From: Fulvimarina sp040239565 | GTDB taxonomy: Bacteria > Pseudomonadota > Alphaproteobacteria > Rhizobiales > Rhizobiaceae | Reading direction: 5' to 3' | Length of the DNA stretch: 64,000 bases | Assembly (NCBI RefSeq): GCF_040239565.1 | Contig: NZ_JBEHWS010000009.1 | Coordinates: forward strand, 98,922-162,921 | Part shown: piece by piece, positions 16,968 through 25,263 of the stretch | Position numbering within the stretch: position 1 is the first letter of the stretch | Layout: the number at the start of each line of letters is the position of its first letter | Translations under genes and position numbers: made by a program | The notes under the pieces: generated by a model | Seen by the model: the letters and a program-made list of their open reading frames with translations, nothing else | What the model was told of the DNA's origin: nothing | The model's database searches: none

Positions 16968-17354
16968 TTTCCTAACTAATTTCCATTGGATTGAACCCAA
17001 TCAGTATTTCGCCATCGGACACACATCAAGTTTGACCCGACGTTTCGTGATCTGAGCAAGAACTTGAATGTGTTGCAATTTCGAAGCCTGAACGACGTGA
17101 CGGCAGCCTGCCGCGGCGATAACCCGGTGCCTGTAGAGACCTCACCAACACTCGGACTCAAAGCTGAAATTGGCGGGTACAGTCCGATCATTTCTTTGTG
17201 AAACTACGCCGAGTTCGCGGCTGGGCTCGCCCAACCGAACGAATGAGCAAAGCCGGTCACAAATCAATGCGTTACGAGAAAGGATCGAATTGCGTGTGAA
17301 CGCCGAGGAGGCTTCGACTTTTCGAAGCAACGCAACAGACATTCAGAAGGGTGA
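16968..17354. other. Gene-free region between tRNA-Glu and the MerR gene
   Basis: Short open frames occur on both strands but none has a ribosome binding site or a recognisable protein. A perfect 7-bp hairpin (GCTTCGA / TCGAAGC) lies near 17313-17330 downstream of the tRNA, without a U-tract. Otherwise I see nothing. Confidence 0.5.
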
Positions 17355-17430
17355 TGGTACTCCCAACGGGACTCGAACCCGTGTTTCCGCCGTGAGAGGG
17401 CGGCGTCCTAGACCGCTAGACGATGGGAGC
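17355..17430 (-). tRNA. tRNA-Glu (anticodon CTC)
   Basis: 76 nt including an encoded CCA (17355-17357). The sequence folds as a cloverleaf: acceptor stem GCTCCCA/TGGGAGT with a closing G-U pair, anticodon stem CCGCC/GGCGG with loop CTCTCAC and anticodon CTC at 17394-17396 (plus-strand GAG), and T arm ACGGG-TTCGAGT-CCCGT. CTC reads GAG glutamate codons, the preferred ones in this GC-rich genome. Confidence 0.97.
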
Positions 17431-17556
17431 GTTCCGACGAGGCTCACATAGAAGGCGGTCGCGGCGGACGCAAGAGATTTCGCGCTTCAAACTTCGGATT
17501 TCTCGTGGGGCGGACGATCCGTCCGTCCCATCGCCGGGATCACAGCACCTGAGAGA

Positions 17557-17925
17557 CTATTCGGATGCGGCCTCAGAACCCTGCTCTATCCGATATTCGG
17601 CTACGATTTCCCCTGTCGCAGCCGAAACAGTCAGAAGGCGGATGCCCCCGCCTTCGCGAACGGTCAGCAGGAGACGACCTTCGCCGATCGCGGTATCGAC
17701 AATCTCTGCGCCGGCGGGAAGCATGATCGGGATGGGCCCGGCACTTCGATCCGGCACGGGCTCGGACGAGCCCATCGTCCGATAGATGATGACACCAAAG
17801 ACGGTCATGACCGACAGGATAAGGAAGCCCATGGAAAAGACCAGCAGGCGAACCAGCTTTCGCCGCAGCCTTTCCGCCGCGGGATCGAGCGGCTTTTCGT
17901 CCTGATTTTCGTCGTTGATAGTCAT
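17557..17925 (-). CDS. Small membrane-anchored protein, DUF6476-like
   Basis: 122 residues. A charged cytoplasmic N-terminus (about 1-27, with ERLRRKLVRLL) is followed by one membrane span (about 28-50, FSMGFLILSVMTVFGVII) and a C-terminal domain of about 70 residues that looks like short beta strands (GEGRLLLTVREGGGIRLLTV, ATGEIVAEYRIEQG), probably periplasmic. Position next to, and divergent from, an RluA synthase gene and close to rpoH, is common for a small uncharacterised membrane protein family in alphaproteobacteria; the DUF6476 label is from memory and should be treated as tentative. Function unknown. Confidence 0.72.
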   Translation of the reverse strand: MTINDENQDEKPLDPAAERLRRKLVRLLVFSMGFLILSVMTVFGVIIYRTMGSSEPVPDRSAGPIPIMLPAGAEIVDTAIGEGRLLLTVREGGGIRLLTVSAATGEIVAEYRIEQGSEAASE

Positions 17926-17997
17926 TGATCGTCTTTGCCTGTCTCATTCGGCTACGCGATAAGCACAGCGAAACATCGCACTACAGGCGGGACGGTC

Positions 17998-19026
17998 ATG
18001 GAGACAAGAGAGTTTAGGGTCGAAGCGGACGAAGCCGGGATGCGCATTGACGCATTTCTGGCAGGCCGGTGTGCCCCGGAATTGTCGCGCGGCCGCATCC
18101 AAGCGCTCATCGCCGCCGGGGACGTCGCGGTCGAGGCAATCAAGATTGAGGCACCCAAGCGCAGGGTCCAGGAAGGCGAGACGATCGCCTTGCGTGTTCC
18201 GGCACCCGTCGACCCGGAGCCGGAACCGGAGGATATCCCGCTCACCGTCGTGTTCGAGGATGCCGATCTCATTGTCGTCGACAAACCCACCGGGCTCGTC
18301 GTCCATCCAGGCCCCGGCAACTGGAGCGGGACACTAGTCAACGGTCTCCTTCATCATTGCGGCGACGAACTCTCCGGCATCAACGGTGTGAAGCGTCCCG
18401 GCATCGTCCACCGACTCGACAAGGATACGAGCGGTCTCCTGGTGGTGGCGAAATCCGATGCCGCCCATCGTGGCCTCGCCGAACAGTTCGCAGCACATGG
18501 CGCGGATGGGCGCATGGTCCGTTCCTACCGAGCGATCGTCTGGGGAGTCCCGGTGCCGGCAGTCGGCCGGATCGAGACCTTGCTGGGGCGCTCCTCCTCA
18601 GATCGGCTGAAACGCGCCGTCGTCACGGCATCGCAGCCCGACGCCCGCAGCGCCGTAACGGATTATCGGCTCATCGCCGATGCCGGCACGAAGGATGCGG
18701 ATCGAGCGTCTCTTGTGGAGTGCCGGCTCGCGACCGGTCGCACTCATCAAATCCGCGTCCATATGGCCCATATCGGCCACCCGCTCGTCGGCGACGCCGT
18801 CTACGGCTCCGGTTTCATGAGCAAGGTCAATGCTCTGGAGCCCCACGCCCGCAGCGTCGTCGAAGCATTTCGGCGGCAGGCGCTTCATGCGGCAGAGCTC
18901 GGCTTCGTTCATCCTGTAACAGACGAGCCGAAGCACTTTACCAGCGATCTGCCGACCGATTTGCGGGAACTCGCAGCGACGCTCGGGATTTCCCTTGTCA
19001 AGACGTCAACAGTTTCAAATGGGTAG
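17998..19026 (+). CDS. RluA family 23S rRNA pseudouridine synthase (RluD-like)
   Basis: 342 residues. Isomerises uridine to pseudouridine in large-subunit rRNA. Residues about 10-75 are an S4 RNA-binding domain (LSRGRIQALIAAGDVAV); the catalytic domain has the diagnostic HRLDKDTSGLLVVAKS with the catalytic Asp, followed by RTHQIRVHMAHIGHPLVGD. The S4 domain makes it RluD- or RluC-like rather than RluA. I chose the ATG at 17998 with GGCGGG upstream; an in-frame ATG at 17935 would add 21 unconserved residues and reach into the divergent gene's promoter region. Followed 144 bp later by rpoH, a conserved alphaproteobacterial order. Confidence 0.94.
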   Translation: METREFRVEADEAGMRIDAFLAGRCAPELSRGRIQALIAAGDVAVEAIKIEAPKRRVQEGETIALRVPAPVDPEPEPEDIPLTVVFEDADLIVVDKPTGLVVHPGPGNWSGTLVNGLLHHCGDELSGINGVKRPGIVHRLDKDTSGLLVVAKSDAAHRGLAEQFAAHGADGRMVRSYRAIVWGVPVPAVGRIETLLGRSSSDRLKRAVVTASQPDARSAVTDYRLIADAGTKDADRASLVECRLATGRTHQIRVHMAHIGHPLVGDAVYGSGFMSKVNALEPHARSVVEAFRRQALHAAELGFVHPVTDEPKHFTSDLPTDLRELAATLGISLVKTSTVSNG

Positions 19027-19055
19027 GCAGTGAACACCCGTCAACGCGATTTTCG

Positions 19056-19108
19056 TTGCTGACACGTGCATTCCTGCGTTTAAATACCCATATCAGAGCT
19101 AAATGGGT
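19056..19108 (+). promoter_or_regulatory. Candidate promoter and leader hairpin of rpoH
   Basis: TTGCTG at 19056-19061 and TTTAAA at 19079-19084 are spaced by 17 bp. Immediately downstream ACCCAT (19086-19091) and ATGGGT (19103-19108) can pair across an 11-nt loop; the sequence CAAATGGGTA also occurs at about 19016-19025. Recognised by eye, weak as a promoter. Confidence 0.3.
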
Positions 19109-19170
19109 GCCGCGACGGGCCCATATGCGTCCGGCTCCGAGAGCGGACGGGAAAGGATGGAGGGACCTTT

Positions 19171-20085
19171 ATGGCCCAGATGAATTTGCCAAGTATTGCC
19201 TCTGGAGAAGGCGGTCTCAACCGATATCTCGAAGAGATACGCCGGTTTCCGATGCTGCAGCCAGACGAAGAGTATATGCTCGCGAAACGATACGCGGAGC
19301 ATGACGATCGCAACGCAGCTCACAAGCTCGTCACCAGCCATCTGCGCCTCGTGGCGAAGATTGCCATGGGCTATCGTGGCTACGGTCTGCCGATCGGCGA
19401 AGTCGTTTCGGAAGGCAATGTCGGTCTGATGCAGGCGGTCAAGCGTTTCGATCCGGAACGGGGCTTCCGCCTCGCGACCTATGCCATGTGGTGGATCAAG
19501 GCTTCGATTCAGGAATACATCCTGCGGTCATGGAGCCTTGTGAAGATGGGGACGACGGCCAATCAGAAGCGCCTGTTCTTCAATCTGCGCAAGATGAAGA
19601 GCCGTATTCAGGCGCTGGAAGACGGCGATCTCAATCCTGATCAGGTCAAGCAGATCGCGACCCAGCTCGGGGTCTCGGACGACGAAGTCATCTCGATGAA
19701 CCGCCGCCTTTCCGGCGATGCCTCGCTGAACTCTCCGCTGCGCGCGACCGAAGGCGAGTCCGGCGAATGGCAGGACTGGCTGGTGGACGAGGGCGAATCC
19801 CAGGAAGACGTTCTCGCCCAGCAGGACGAACTCGATCAGCGCCGCGGCATGCTGCAGCGTGCAATGGGTATCCTCAACGATCGTGAGCGCCGCATCTTCG
19901 AGGCGCGGCGCCTGTCGGAAGATCCGATCACGCTCGAAGCGCTCTCCGGCGAGTTCGACATCAGCCGCGAACGTGTCCGCCAGATCGAAGTCCGCGCCTT
20001 CGAAAAGGTACAGAAGGCCGTGCAGGAGAATGTCGTCGCGGATCGGCAGGCACTTCGCCCCGTCGAAGGCGGCGCCACGGCCTAA
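19171..20085 (+). CDS. rpoH: RNA polymerase heat-shock sigma factor sigma-32
   Basis: 304 residues. Sigma-32 directs RNA polymerase to heat-shock promoters. Region 2 (LRLVAKIAMGYRGYGLPIGE, then RFDPERGFRLATYAMWWIKA) and region 4.2 (LSGEFDISRERVRQIEVRAF) are intact. The RpoH box QKRLFFNLRK between regions 2 and 3 separates it from RpoD and shows it is RpoH. Many Hyphomicrobiales carry two rpoH genes; this locus, downstream of an RluA synthase, is where the main copy (rpoH1) usually lies. A long untranslated leader of at least 80 bases with an inverted repeat may take part in thermal control. Confidence 0.97.
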   Translation: MAQMNLPSIASGEGGLNRYLEEIRRFPMLQPDEEYMLAKRYAEHDDRNAAHKLVTSHLRLVAKIAMGYRGYGLPIGEVVSEGNVGLMQAVKRFDPERGFRLATYAMWWIKASIQEYILRSWSLVKMGTTANQKRLFFNLRKMKSRIQALEDGDLNPDQVKQIATQLGVSDDEVISMNRRLSGDASLNSPLRATEGESGEWQDWLVDEGESQEDVLAQQDELDQRRGMLQRAMGILNDRERRIFEARRLSEDPITLEALSGEFDISRERVRQIEVRAFEKVQKAVQENVVADRQALRPVEGGATA

Positions 20086-20104
20086 TCGGCGTTACGGATG
20101 GCTC

Positions 20105-20132
20105 TTGACTTGGGACAGTGCATGAGTAATGT
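20105..20132 (+). promoter_or_regulatory. Candidate promoter of rpmG
   Basis: TTGACT at 20105-20110 and TAATGT at 20127-20132, 16 bp apart, lie about 160 bp upstream of the rpmG start codon, between rpoH and rpmG. The -35 is good, the -10 poor. Confidence 0.35.
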
Positions 20133-20293
20133 CCCGCGCAAATCCGCCGGCGCCTCGCGTGTCGGCGGCATCGCGTTTGCGCCATGGTTATGTTCGATGC
20201 GCAGCTGACGTGATCTCCAGATGAAAACCCACCCTCACCGCAATCGGCTAGTCCCGAGCGGTTCTGGGGTATTGAAGAACAACGGAAGATACG

Positions 20294-20461
20294 ATGGCCA
20301 AGGCGACCACGATCAAGATCAAGCTGCTCTCGACGGCCGACACCGGCTATTTCTACGTGACGCGCAAGAACAGCCGCACCATGACGGACAAGATTGTGCA
20401 GCGGAAATACGATCCGATCGCCCGCAAGCACGTCGACTTCCGCGAAGCGAAAATCAAGTAA
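20294..20461 (+). CDS. rpmG: 50S ribosomal protein L33
   Basis: 55 residues, the usual size. The protein MAKATTIKIKLLSTADTGYF (residues 1-20) followed by YVTRKNSRTMTDKIVQRKYD and PIARKHVDFREAKIK is a complete L33 of the cysteine-free type, lacking the CxxC zinc ribbon of the C+ paralog; this form is made without a zinc requirement. A GGAAG ribosome binding site lies six bases before the ATG. Transcribed alone: a candidate promoter lies upstream and a strong terminator immediately follows. Confidence 0.97.
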   Translation: MAKATTIKIKLLSTADTGYFYVTRKNSRTMTDKIVQRKYDPIARKHVDFREAKIK

Positions 20462-20506
20462 GTCCGCTTTCCGTCGTCTCTTCGGACGGCCTGGATCAGG
20501 ACATCG

Positions 20507-20537
20507 AACGCCGCTCCAATTGGGCGGCGTTTTTTTT
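20507..20537 (+). terminator. Rho-independent terminator of rpmG
   Basis: AACGCCGC (20507-20514) pairs with GCGGCGTT (20524-20531) and is followed by an uninterrupted run of T. It lies 45 bp after the rpmG stop. Confidence 0.93.
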
Positions 20538-21014
20538 GTGCTCTTGGTTCAAAGAGCTGGATAGAATAAATTTTGGAGAATAGCGGGAAAGTGGCCGGCC
20601 AGCCTGCTCAACGGCACGAGGACACCGTAATCGAGCTAGGCTGACCGACCGCCCCACGGGACCCAGGAGATGCGGCGGACCTGAGCATTCCATGGGGTGA
20701 CTGAACGCTTGTCTGTTGACAGATCAGCGTTGATACCCATGAGTCGAACGTGGCCGATATATGAGTCGTTTGCAACGGAATTCGTCGCAATTGAAGCGGT
20801 TACGTTCGGACGTAGTTAACGTTTCGCTCGAGTTTTATGGCTTACGAAGCAAGCGCCAACCGCGCAAGCTCGCCTGACTCTGTGCAAACGACGCCTCCGA
20901 ACGTACGAACCGCTTCCGCCGAACCCGAGGCCGATGGTTACTTCTGGATCGGAGCTCGGAGCACCAAGACATCATCCTGATCGCTGACGATTCCGCTTCG
21001 GGCTCTCCTAAGCG
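20538..21014. other. Gene-free region between rpmG and the response regulator gene
   Basis: 477 bp. Short frames are present, including one of 47 codons at 20837-20980 on the plus strand (MAYEASANRASSPDS...), but it has no ribosome binding site and no recognised product. Composition is a little less GC-rich around 20560-20580 and 20760-20840. No hairpin with U-tract was seen for the converging response regulator gene. Otherwise nothing recognised. Confidence 0.5.
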
Positions 21015-21719
21015 TCAAGATGTTGTATGGAGAAACGTCATCATGGATGTGTCGAGACCCTGTCCGGTTTCCGTCCTGGTCTTGTCGATGTCGAGCAGGC
21101 CGGCCTCGATCGCGATATGGGTCAGCAGCGCGTCGGTCGGTGCTTCGAGCTTGGCGCGGATGCGGTAGTGGTTGTTCTGGACGGTTTTCAGACTCAACGA
21201 TAGACCGTCGGCGATGGCCTCGTCCGTCATGCCAAGGGCTATCATCCGCAGGATTTCCGTCTCGCGTGGACTTAGATCGGCCAGCGGCGTACCACCGTTC
21301 AGGTGGTGATCTGCCAGTTCCCGCGCGATGTCGGAGCTCATCGCCCGCCGGCCTTCGAGGGCGGACTCGATCGCCGCCAGCAATTCCGCCGGATCGCTGC
21401 TCTTCGTCACGTAACCGATCGCGCCCGCCTCGAAGGCCTTCAGCGCATAGGCCGGATTCTGATGCATGGAAAAGACGAGGATGCGGGCGGCGCCATCCCA
21501 CTGCCGGATATGACGAAGCGCTTCCAGCCCGCCCGGCCCCGGCAGTGAGAGATCCATCACCACAAGGTCCGGCTCGCTCTTCCGATACCGCTGATAGGCT
21601 TCCGCCGCGCTCTCGGCCTCGGCGACGATGCGGTGTGCGGTCCGGCTCTCGATCAGCCGGCGATAGCCTTCTCTGACGATTGGATGATCGTCGACGAGAA
21701 GGATGGCCTTGCCGTCCAT
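21015..21719 (-). CDS. NarL/FixJ-type response regulator
   Basis: 234 residues. Receiver domain at residues 1-120: LLVDDHPIVREGY supplies the acidic pocket, DLVVMDLSLPGPGG carries the phosphorylated Asp (about 54), and IGYVTKSSDP the conserved Lys. The C-terminal LuxR-type helix-turn-helix is LSPRETEILRMIALGMTDEA followed by IADGLSLSLKTVQNNHYRIR. Its start codon shares a base with the stop of the histidine kinase gene (TGATG), so the pair is translationally coupled. The C-terminal tail past LLDIDKTRTE is about 20 residues of non-conserved sequence. Target genes are not known; the divergent MoxR cluster is the nearest candidate. Confidence 0.93.
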   Translation of the reverse strand: MDGKAILLVDDHPIVREGYRRLIESRTAHRIVAEAESAAEAYQRYRKSEPDLVVMDLSLPGPGGLEALRHIRQWDGAARILVFSMHQNPAYALKAFEAGAIGYVTKSSDPAELLAAIESALEGRRAMSSDIARELADHHLNGGTPLADLSPRETEILRMIALGMTDEAIADGLSLSLKTVQNNHYRIRAKLEAPTDALLTHIAIEAGLLDIDKTRTETGQGLDTSMMTFLHTTS

Positions 21720-23092
21720 CACTCGGCCGCCTCCGCGAAGACGGTCGTCCGCGGGATGCGAACCTCGATGCACGTGCCACGACCGGTATCGACGACAGAC
21801 AGTGCTCCGCCGAGGGCCGACACCCGTTCGCGCATGCCTATCAGCCCGGAGCCACCGACGGCTTCGCTCGCACCATGGCATCCGATGCCGTCGTCGATCA
21901 CGCTCATCTCGATCGAGGGTTCGGGTCCGTTTTCGGCAAAGCCGATCGAGACCCGCGCTTCCCTTGCATCGGCGTGACGCGCGACATTGGTCAGACACTC
22001 CTGAACGATCCGGTAGATCGCGACCGCGATCTCGTTCGATGTTTCGTCGAGCGCTCGAGGTGCCTTGAGCGTGATGAGCGTGCGGCCTGAAAGACTGGAA
22101 TTCCATTCGTGGACCAGGGCATCCAGAGAAGCGAGAAGCCCTATTTCATCAAGATCCGGAGGCCGCAATCGCGAGAACGCGCCCTTGAGCGTTTCCATCA
22201 TCCGACGTTCGATCCGTGCGAGAGCTGCCGCATCGCGCGCAATGTCGGGTCGGTCCTCCGCCGCGTTCCCCTCGATAGACGAAGTGAGCGCGACGGCGGC
22301 GGCGAGGCACTGGCCGAACTCGTCGTGCAGATCGCGGGCAAGATTGCGCCGCTCCTCTTCCTGAACGGCAAAGAGCCGTTTCATCAGCATGCGCCGATCT
22401 TCGAGCGAAAGCTCGAGACGCTTGGCGAGCGCGTCGACAGCAGCCGCGATCTGGTCGAATTCGCGCGTGCCGGACCGTGGTATCCGCGTTTCCAACGCGC
22501 CGTTCTTGAGGGCATCGAGCCCACGCACGATCGATCCCACAGGGCGCAGCGCATGGGCGACGGCGATGATCGAGAGAATTGCGATGGCCGCAGCAAGACC
22601 GGCAGCCAGACCGGTGAGGATCCGCGCCTGCTGCCAAACCCGTGTCGCAGCGGCCACGGGATCGTAGAAGGTCTTCAGGCGATAGCCGTCGCGGCCATAG
22701 ATCGGCACGTCGCCGATAACCGGTTCGAATGCCCCGAGCACCTTTCCGACACCTTCCCGGAACCAGCCCGGCGCGACCTCGCCGAAAATGTTCCAGCCAG
22801 CGCAAAGACGCCAGCTCATGTCCTGATTGTGCTCCTGGGTAAAGAGCACGCACGTCCCGGGCGTCATGACGAGGACGATGTCGATCGAACTGTGTTGGAG
22901 CATGTTCTCGATCGGATATCCGTTGCCGCCACGATGCATGCGTTCAAGCTGGTAGGAGACACGCGCTTGGGTGGAGGCGATATCGTTCTCGATGGCTCGG
23001 CTGGTGTCCTGCGCGACGACGACGAGCGCAACGCCGAGCGCCACGATGGCGACGGCAAGAAGACGAATCGCGAGCTTGATCGTAAGGCTCAC
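21719..23092 (-). CDS. NarL-system sensor histidine kinase (HisKA_3 type)
   Basis: 457 residues from the chosen GTG. Residues 5-27 are a membrane anchor (LAIRLLAVAIVALGVALVVV), 28-165 a periplasmic sensor region with no recognised fold (it contains TPGTCVLFTQEHNQDMSWRL), a second span follows (ILTGLAAGLAAAIAILSIIA), then HAMP, the HisKA_3 dimerisation helix RRNLARDLHDEFGQCLAAAV with the phosphorylated His, and the ATPase domain (VQECLTNVARHADA, IDDGIGCHG, GSGLIGMRERV). The frame opens at a GTG at 23125, but GGGAGG 11 bases before the GTG at 23092 and the immediate anchor make the latter more likely. It forms a two-component pair with the downstream regulator and diverges from the MoxR cluster. 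Confidence 0.9.
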   Translation of the reverse strand: MSLTIKLAIRLLAVAIVALGVALVVVAQDTSRAIENDIASTQARVSYQLERMHRGGNGYPIENMLQHSSIDIVLVMTPGTCVLFTQEHNQDMSWRLCAGWNIFGEVAPGWFREGVGKVLGAFEPVIGDVPIYGRDGYRLKTFYDPVAAATRVWQQARILTGLAAGLAAAIAILSIIAVAHALRPVGSIVRGLDALKNGALETRIPRSGTREFDQIAAAVDALAKRLELSLEDRRMLMKRLFAVQEEERRNLARDLHDEFGQCLAAAVALTSSIEGNAAEDRPDIARDAAALARIERRMMETLKGAFSRLRPPDLDEIGLLASLDALVHEWNSSLSGRTLITLKAPRALDETSNEIAVAIYRIVQECLTNVARHADAREARVSIGFAENGPEPSIEMSVIDDGIGCHGASEAVGGSGLIGMRERVSALGGALSVVDTGRGTCIEVRIPRTTVFAEAAE

Positions 23093-23305
23093 CTCTCCCG
23101 AAACCTCCCGCGGACGACCACCCACATATCAGCACCGATCTGGACGGCTGTTGCAAGGCGGGGGCGAAACCGTCGGGCAATATGCCCCGGCCAATCCGGG
23201 GAATTGTCCATTTCGCTTTCAGGCCATTTGCGCAATAAAAGGACAAGCCGGCGTCAAGGATGAGGGCACGTCCAATACGATGGCTTCGAGGGAGGAAATA
23301 TCGTT

Positions 23306-24325
23306 TTGACGTCATCGCTTGCCGAACGCCAGACGCCCGCAGACGAGCCCACCATAGCACCTGCCGCGCACCGTGCCGCCCATCGCCTTGCCGGCCTGCA
23401 GGCGGCGGTCGAGAAAGGCCTGATCGGCCGCTCTGGCCTCGTCGAACGCCTGATGATCGCGCTTCTCTGCGGCGGTCATCTCTTGCTCGAAGGCCCGCCC
23501 GGTCTTGCCAAGACCCGGGCGGTCAAACTGCTGTCGGATGGTCTCGAAAGCTCCTTCTCGCGCATCCAGTGCACGCCGGACCTGATGCCGGCCGATCTCA
23601 CCGGAACGCAGGTCTTCCGGCCGGAAGCCGGCAAGTTCGAGTTTGTCGAGGGTCCGATCTTCCATTCGCTCGTTCTGGTCGACGAGATCAACCGCGCCCC
23701 GCCCAAGGTCCAGTCGGCGCTGCTCGAAGCGATGGCTGAGACGCAGGTGACCGCCGGCGGCGTCACCTACAGGTTGCCGGAACCCTTCATGGTGGTGGCG
23801 ACCCAAAACTCGATCGAGCACGAGGGCACCTTTCCCCTGCCCGAGGCTCAGCTCGACCGATTCCTGATGCATGTCCTGATAGATCTGCCCGATGCCCAAT
23901 CGGAACTTGCGATCCTCGAGCTCGTCGAGAGCGAGGGCGCCGGCACAACCGCGAGAGAAGGCGATCCGATCCCCGGACAGCAGATCCTCGATGCCCGTGC
24001 GGAAGCCGCTCAAATCCATCTTGCCCCAGCGCTAAAGGATTTCGTCGTGCGGCTGGTCATGGCGACCCGCGATCCGGTCGCAGCGCCCGATGTCCACGCC
24101 CAGATCGAACATGCGGTGAGCCCGCGCGGCACATTGGCTCTGGCGGCCGGGGCCCGGGCTCGCGCCTATCTGAGAGGACGCGATTACGCGATCCCGGAAG
24201 ACGTTATGGAAATCGCACCCGATATCCTCGCTCACCGGATCATCCCTACTTGGCGGGCCTCGGCCGAGGGCGCGACCGGGCGCTCGCTCGTCGCCAAACT
24301 GCTCGCCACCGTCGAGCCCAGCTGA
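23306..24325 (+). CDS. MoxR-family AAA+ ATPase (cluster 1)
   Basis: 339 residues. MoxR ATPases act as chaperones that insert cofactors or mature protein complexes, usually with vWA partners encoded beside them. Walker A GPPGLAKT is at residues 63-70, Walker B LVLVDEIN has Asp126-Glu127, and sensor 1 is VVATQNSIEHEGTFPLPEAQ, which also holds the MoxR-specific LPEAQLDRF segment. The start is TTG with a strong GGGAGGAA ribosome binding site eight bases upstream; no ATG fits as well. First gene of a seven-gene block with overlapping stops and starts. The long N-terminal tail (residues 1-28) is not conserved in the second MoxR of this window. Confidence 0.94.
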   Translation: MTSSLAERQTPADEPTIAPAAHRAAHRLAGLQAAVEKGLIGRSGLVERLMIALLCGGHLLLEGPPGLAKTRAVKLLSDGLESSFSRIQCTPDLMPADLTGTQVFRPEAGKFEFVEGPIFHSLVLVDEINRAPPKVQSALLEAMAETQVTAGGVTYRLPEPFMVVATQNSIEHEGTFPLPEAQLDRFLMHVLIDLPDAQSELAILELVESEGAGTTAREGDPIPGQQILDARAEAAQIHLAPALKDFVVRLVMATRDPVAAPDVHAQIEHAVSPRGTLALAAGARARAYLRGRDYAIPEDVMEIAPDILAHRIIPTWRASAEGATGRSLVAKLLATVEPS

Positions 24326-25263
24326 TGGCCCTGCCAGGCGAACGCGCGGCCGAAGGGCCGACCTGGATCGATGCCGAAGCGATGTTCGCCATGCGCCACA
24401 TCGTGCGCAATGTGCCCGAACGGCTTCTCAACCCGACGGGTCGCCCCGGCGGCTATATCGGCAAGAAGCGCGGCAACGGGCTCGAAATCGTCGACGTCCG
24501 GCTCTTCTCCGAAGGCGACGATGCCCGCCACATCGACGCCGCCGCGACAGCCCGCACCGCAAAGACCCATGTCCGCACCTTCCGCGACGAGCGCGACCGG
24601 GCAGCGCTGCTGATCGCCGATTTCCGTTCCAACATGCTCTGGGGTACGAAAAAGCGCCTGCGCTCGGTCGCGGCCGCCGGCGCATTGGCCCTCGTCGGAT
24701 GGCGTGTGATCGAGGGTGGTGGCCGCATCTCGTTGATGGCCGAGGGCTGCGACGGCAATCTTTATCTGCCGCCAAGGTCCAGAGAGCGGGCGATGGCAGC
24801 TACCACGTCCGCATTGGAACAGACCCATGCGGCCAGCATCGAAGCCTTGCAGCACGGAACGCCGCGAGAAGTCTCGCTTGAGACAATACTGGAGCAGGCG
24901 ATCGCCCGCTCCTCCAGCGGCACCACGATTGTCCTGGCCTCAGCGCTGGACGACGCGGACGAGGACTTCGATCAGCTGCTTCTCGCCGCCCGAAGGCGTT
25001 TCGATATCGTCGTTCTTCTTATCCGGGACCGGTTCGAGAAGGCCGCACCGCGCGGCGCCTATCCCTATCTCGTCATCGGCGAAACTGAATCCGCCGCCAT
25101 GCGCTGGGCCTTCGTCCCGAAAACGAGCGCAGAGCGCGAGGACGAGCGGATCGAACTGCTGCGGAGCTCCGGCATCGACCTGCGGGTGATCGAGGCCGAC
25201 GCGGACTGGACCGAAATGGCGCGTGCTCTGGAGACGGTGGATGGATCCAGATCTTATCGCTGA
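24325..25263 (+). CDS. DUF58 domain protein (cluster 1)
   Basis: 312 residues. DUF58 proteins are vWA-like partners of MoxR ATPases (MxaS is the methanol-oxidation member). The signature lies at about residues 40-75: GGYIGKKRGNGLEIVDVRLF, SEGDDARHIDAAATARTAK. In the family the segment normally reads IDW; here Trp is replaced by Ala. The vWA-like core begins RAALLIADFRSNMLWGT. Its ATG overlaps the MoxR stop (TGATG), and its 3' end overlaps the next gene by 23 bp, so translation of the three is coupled. Confidence 0.88.
   Translation: MALPGERAAEGPTWIDAEAMFAMRHIVRNVPERLLNPTGRPGGYIGKKRGNGLEIVDVRLFSEGDDARHIDAAATARTAKTHVRTFRDERDRAALLIADFRSNMLWGTKKRLRSVAAAGALALVGWRVIEGGGRISLMAEGCDGNLYLPPRSRERAMAATTSALEQTHAASIEALQHGTPREVSLETILEQAIARSSSGTTIVLASALDDADEDFDQLLLAARRRFDIVVLLIRDRFEKAAPRGAYPYLVIGETESAAMRWAFVPKTSAEREDERIELLRSSGIDLRVIEADADWTEMARALETVDGSRSYR

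Noticed and set aside
16976..17342. Overlapping minus-strand frames between MerR and tRNA-Glu
   Set aside because: No coding signal, no start sites and no similarity recognised; treated as non-coding.
20837..20980. 47-codon plus-strand frame (MAYEASANRASSPDS)
   Set aside because: No ribosome binding site, runs into the response regulator terminator area, and its composition is not clearly coding.
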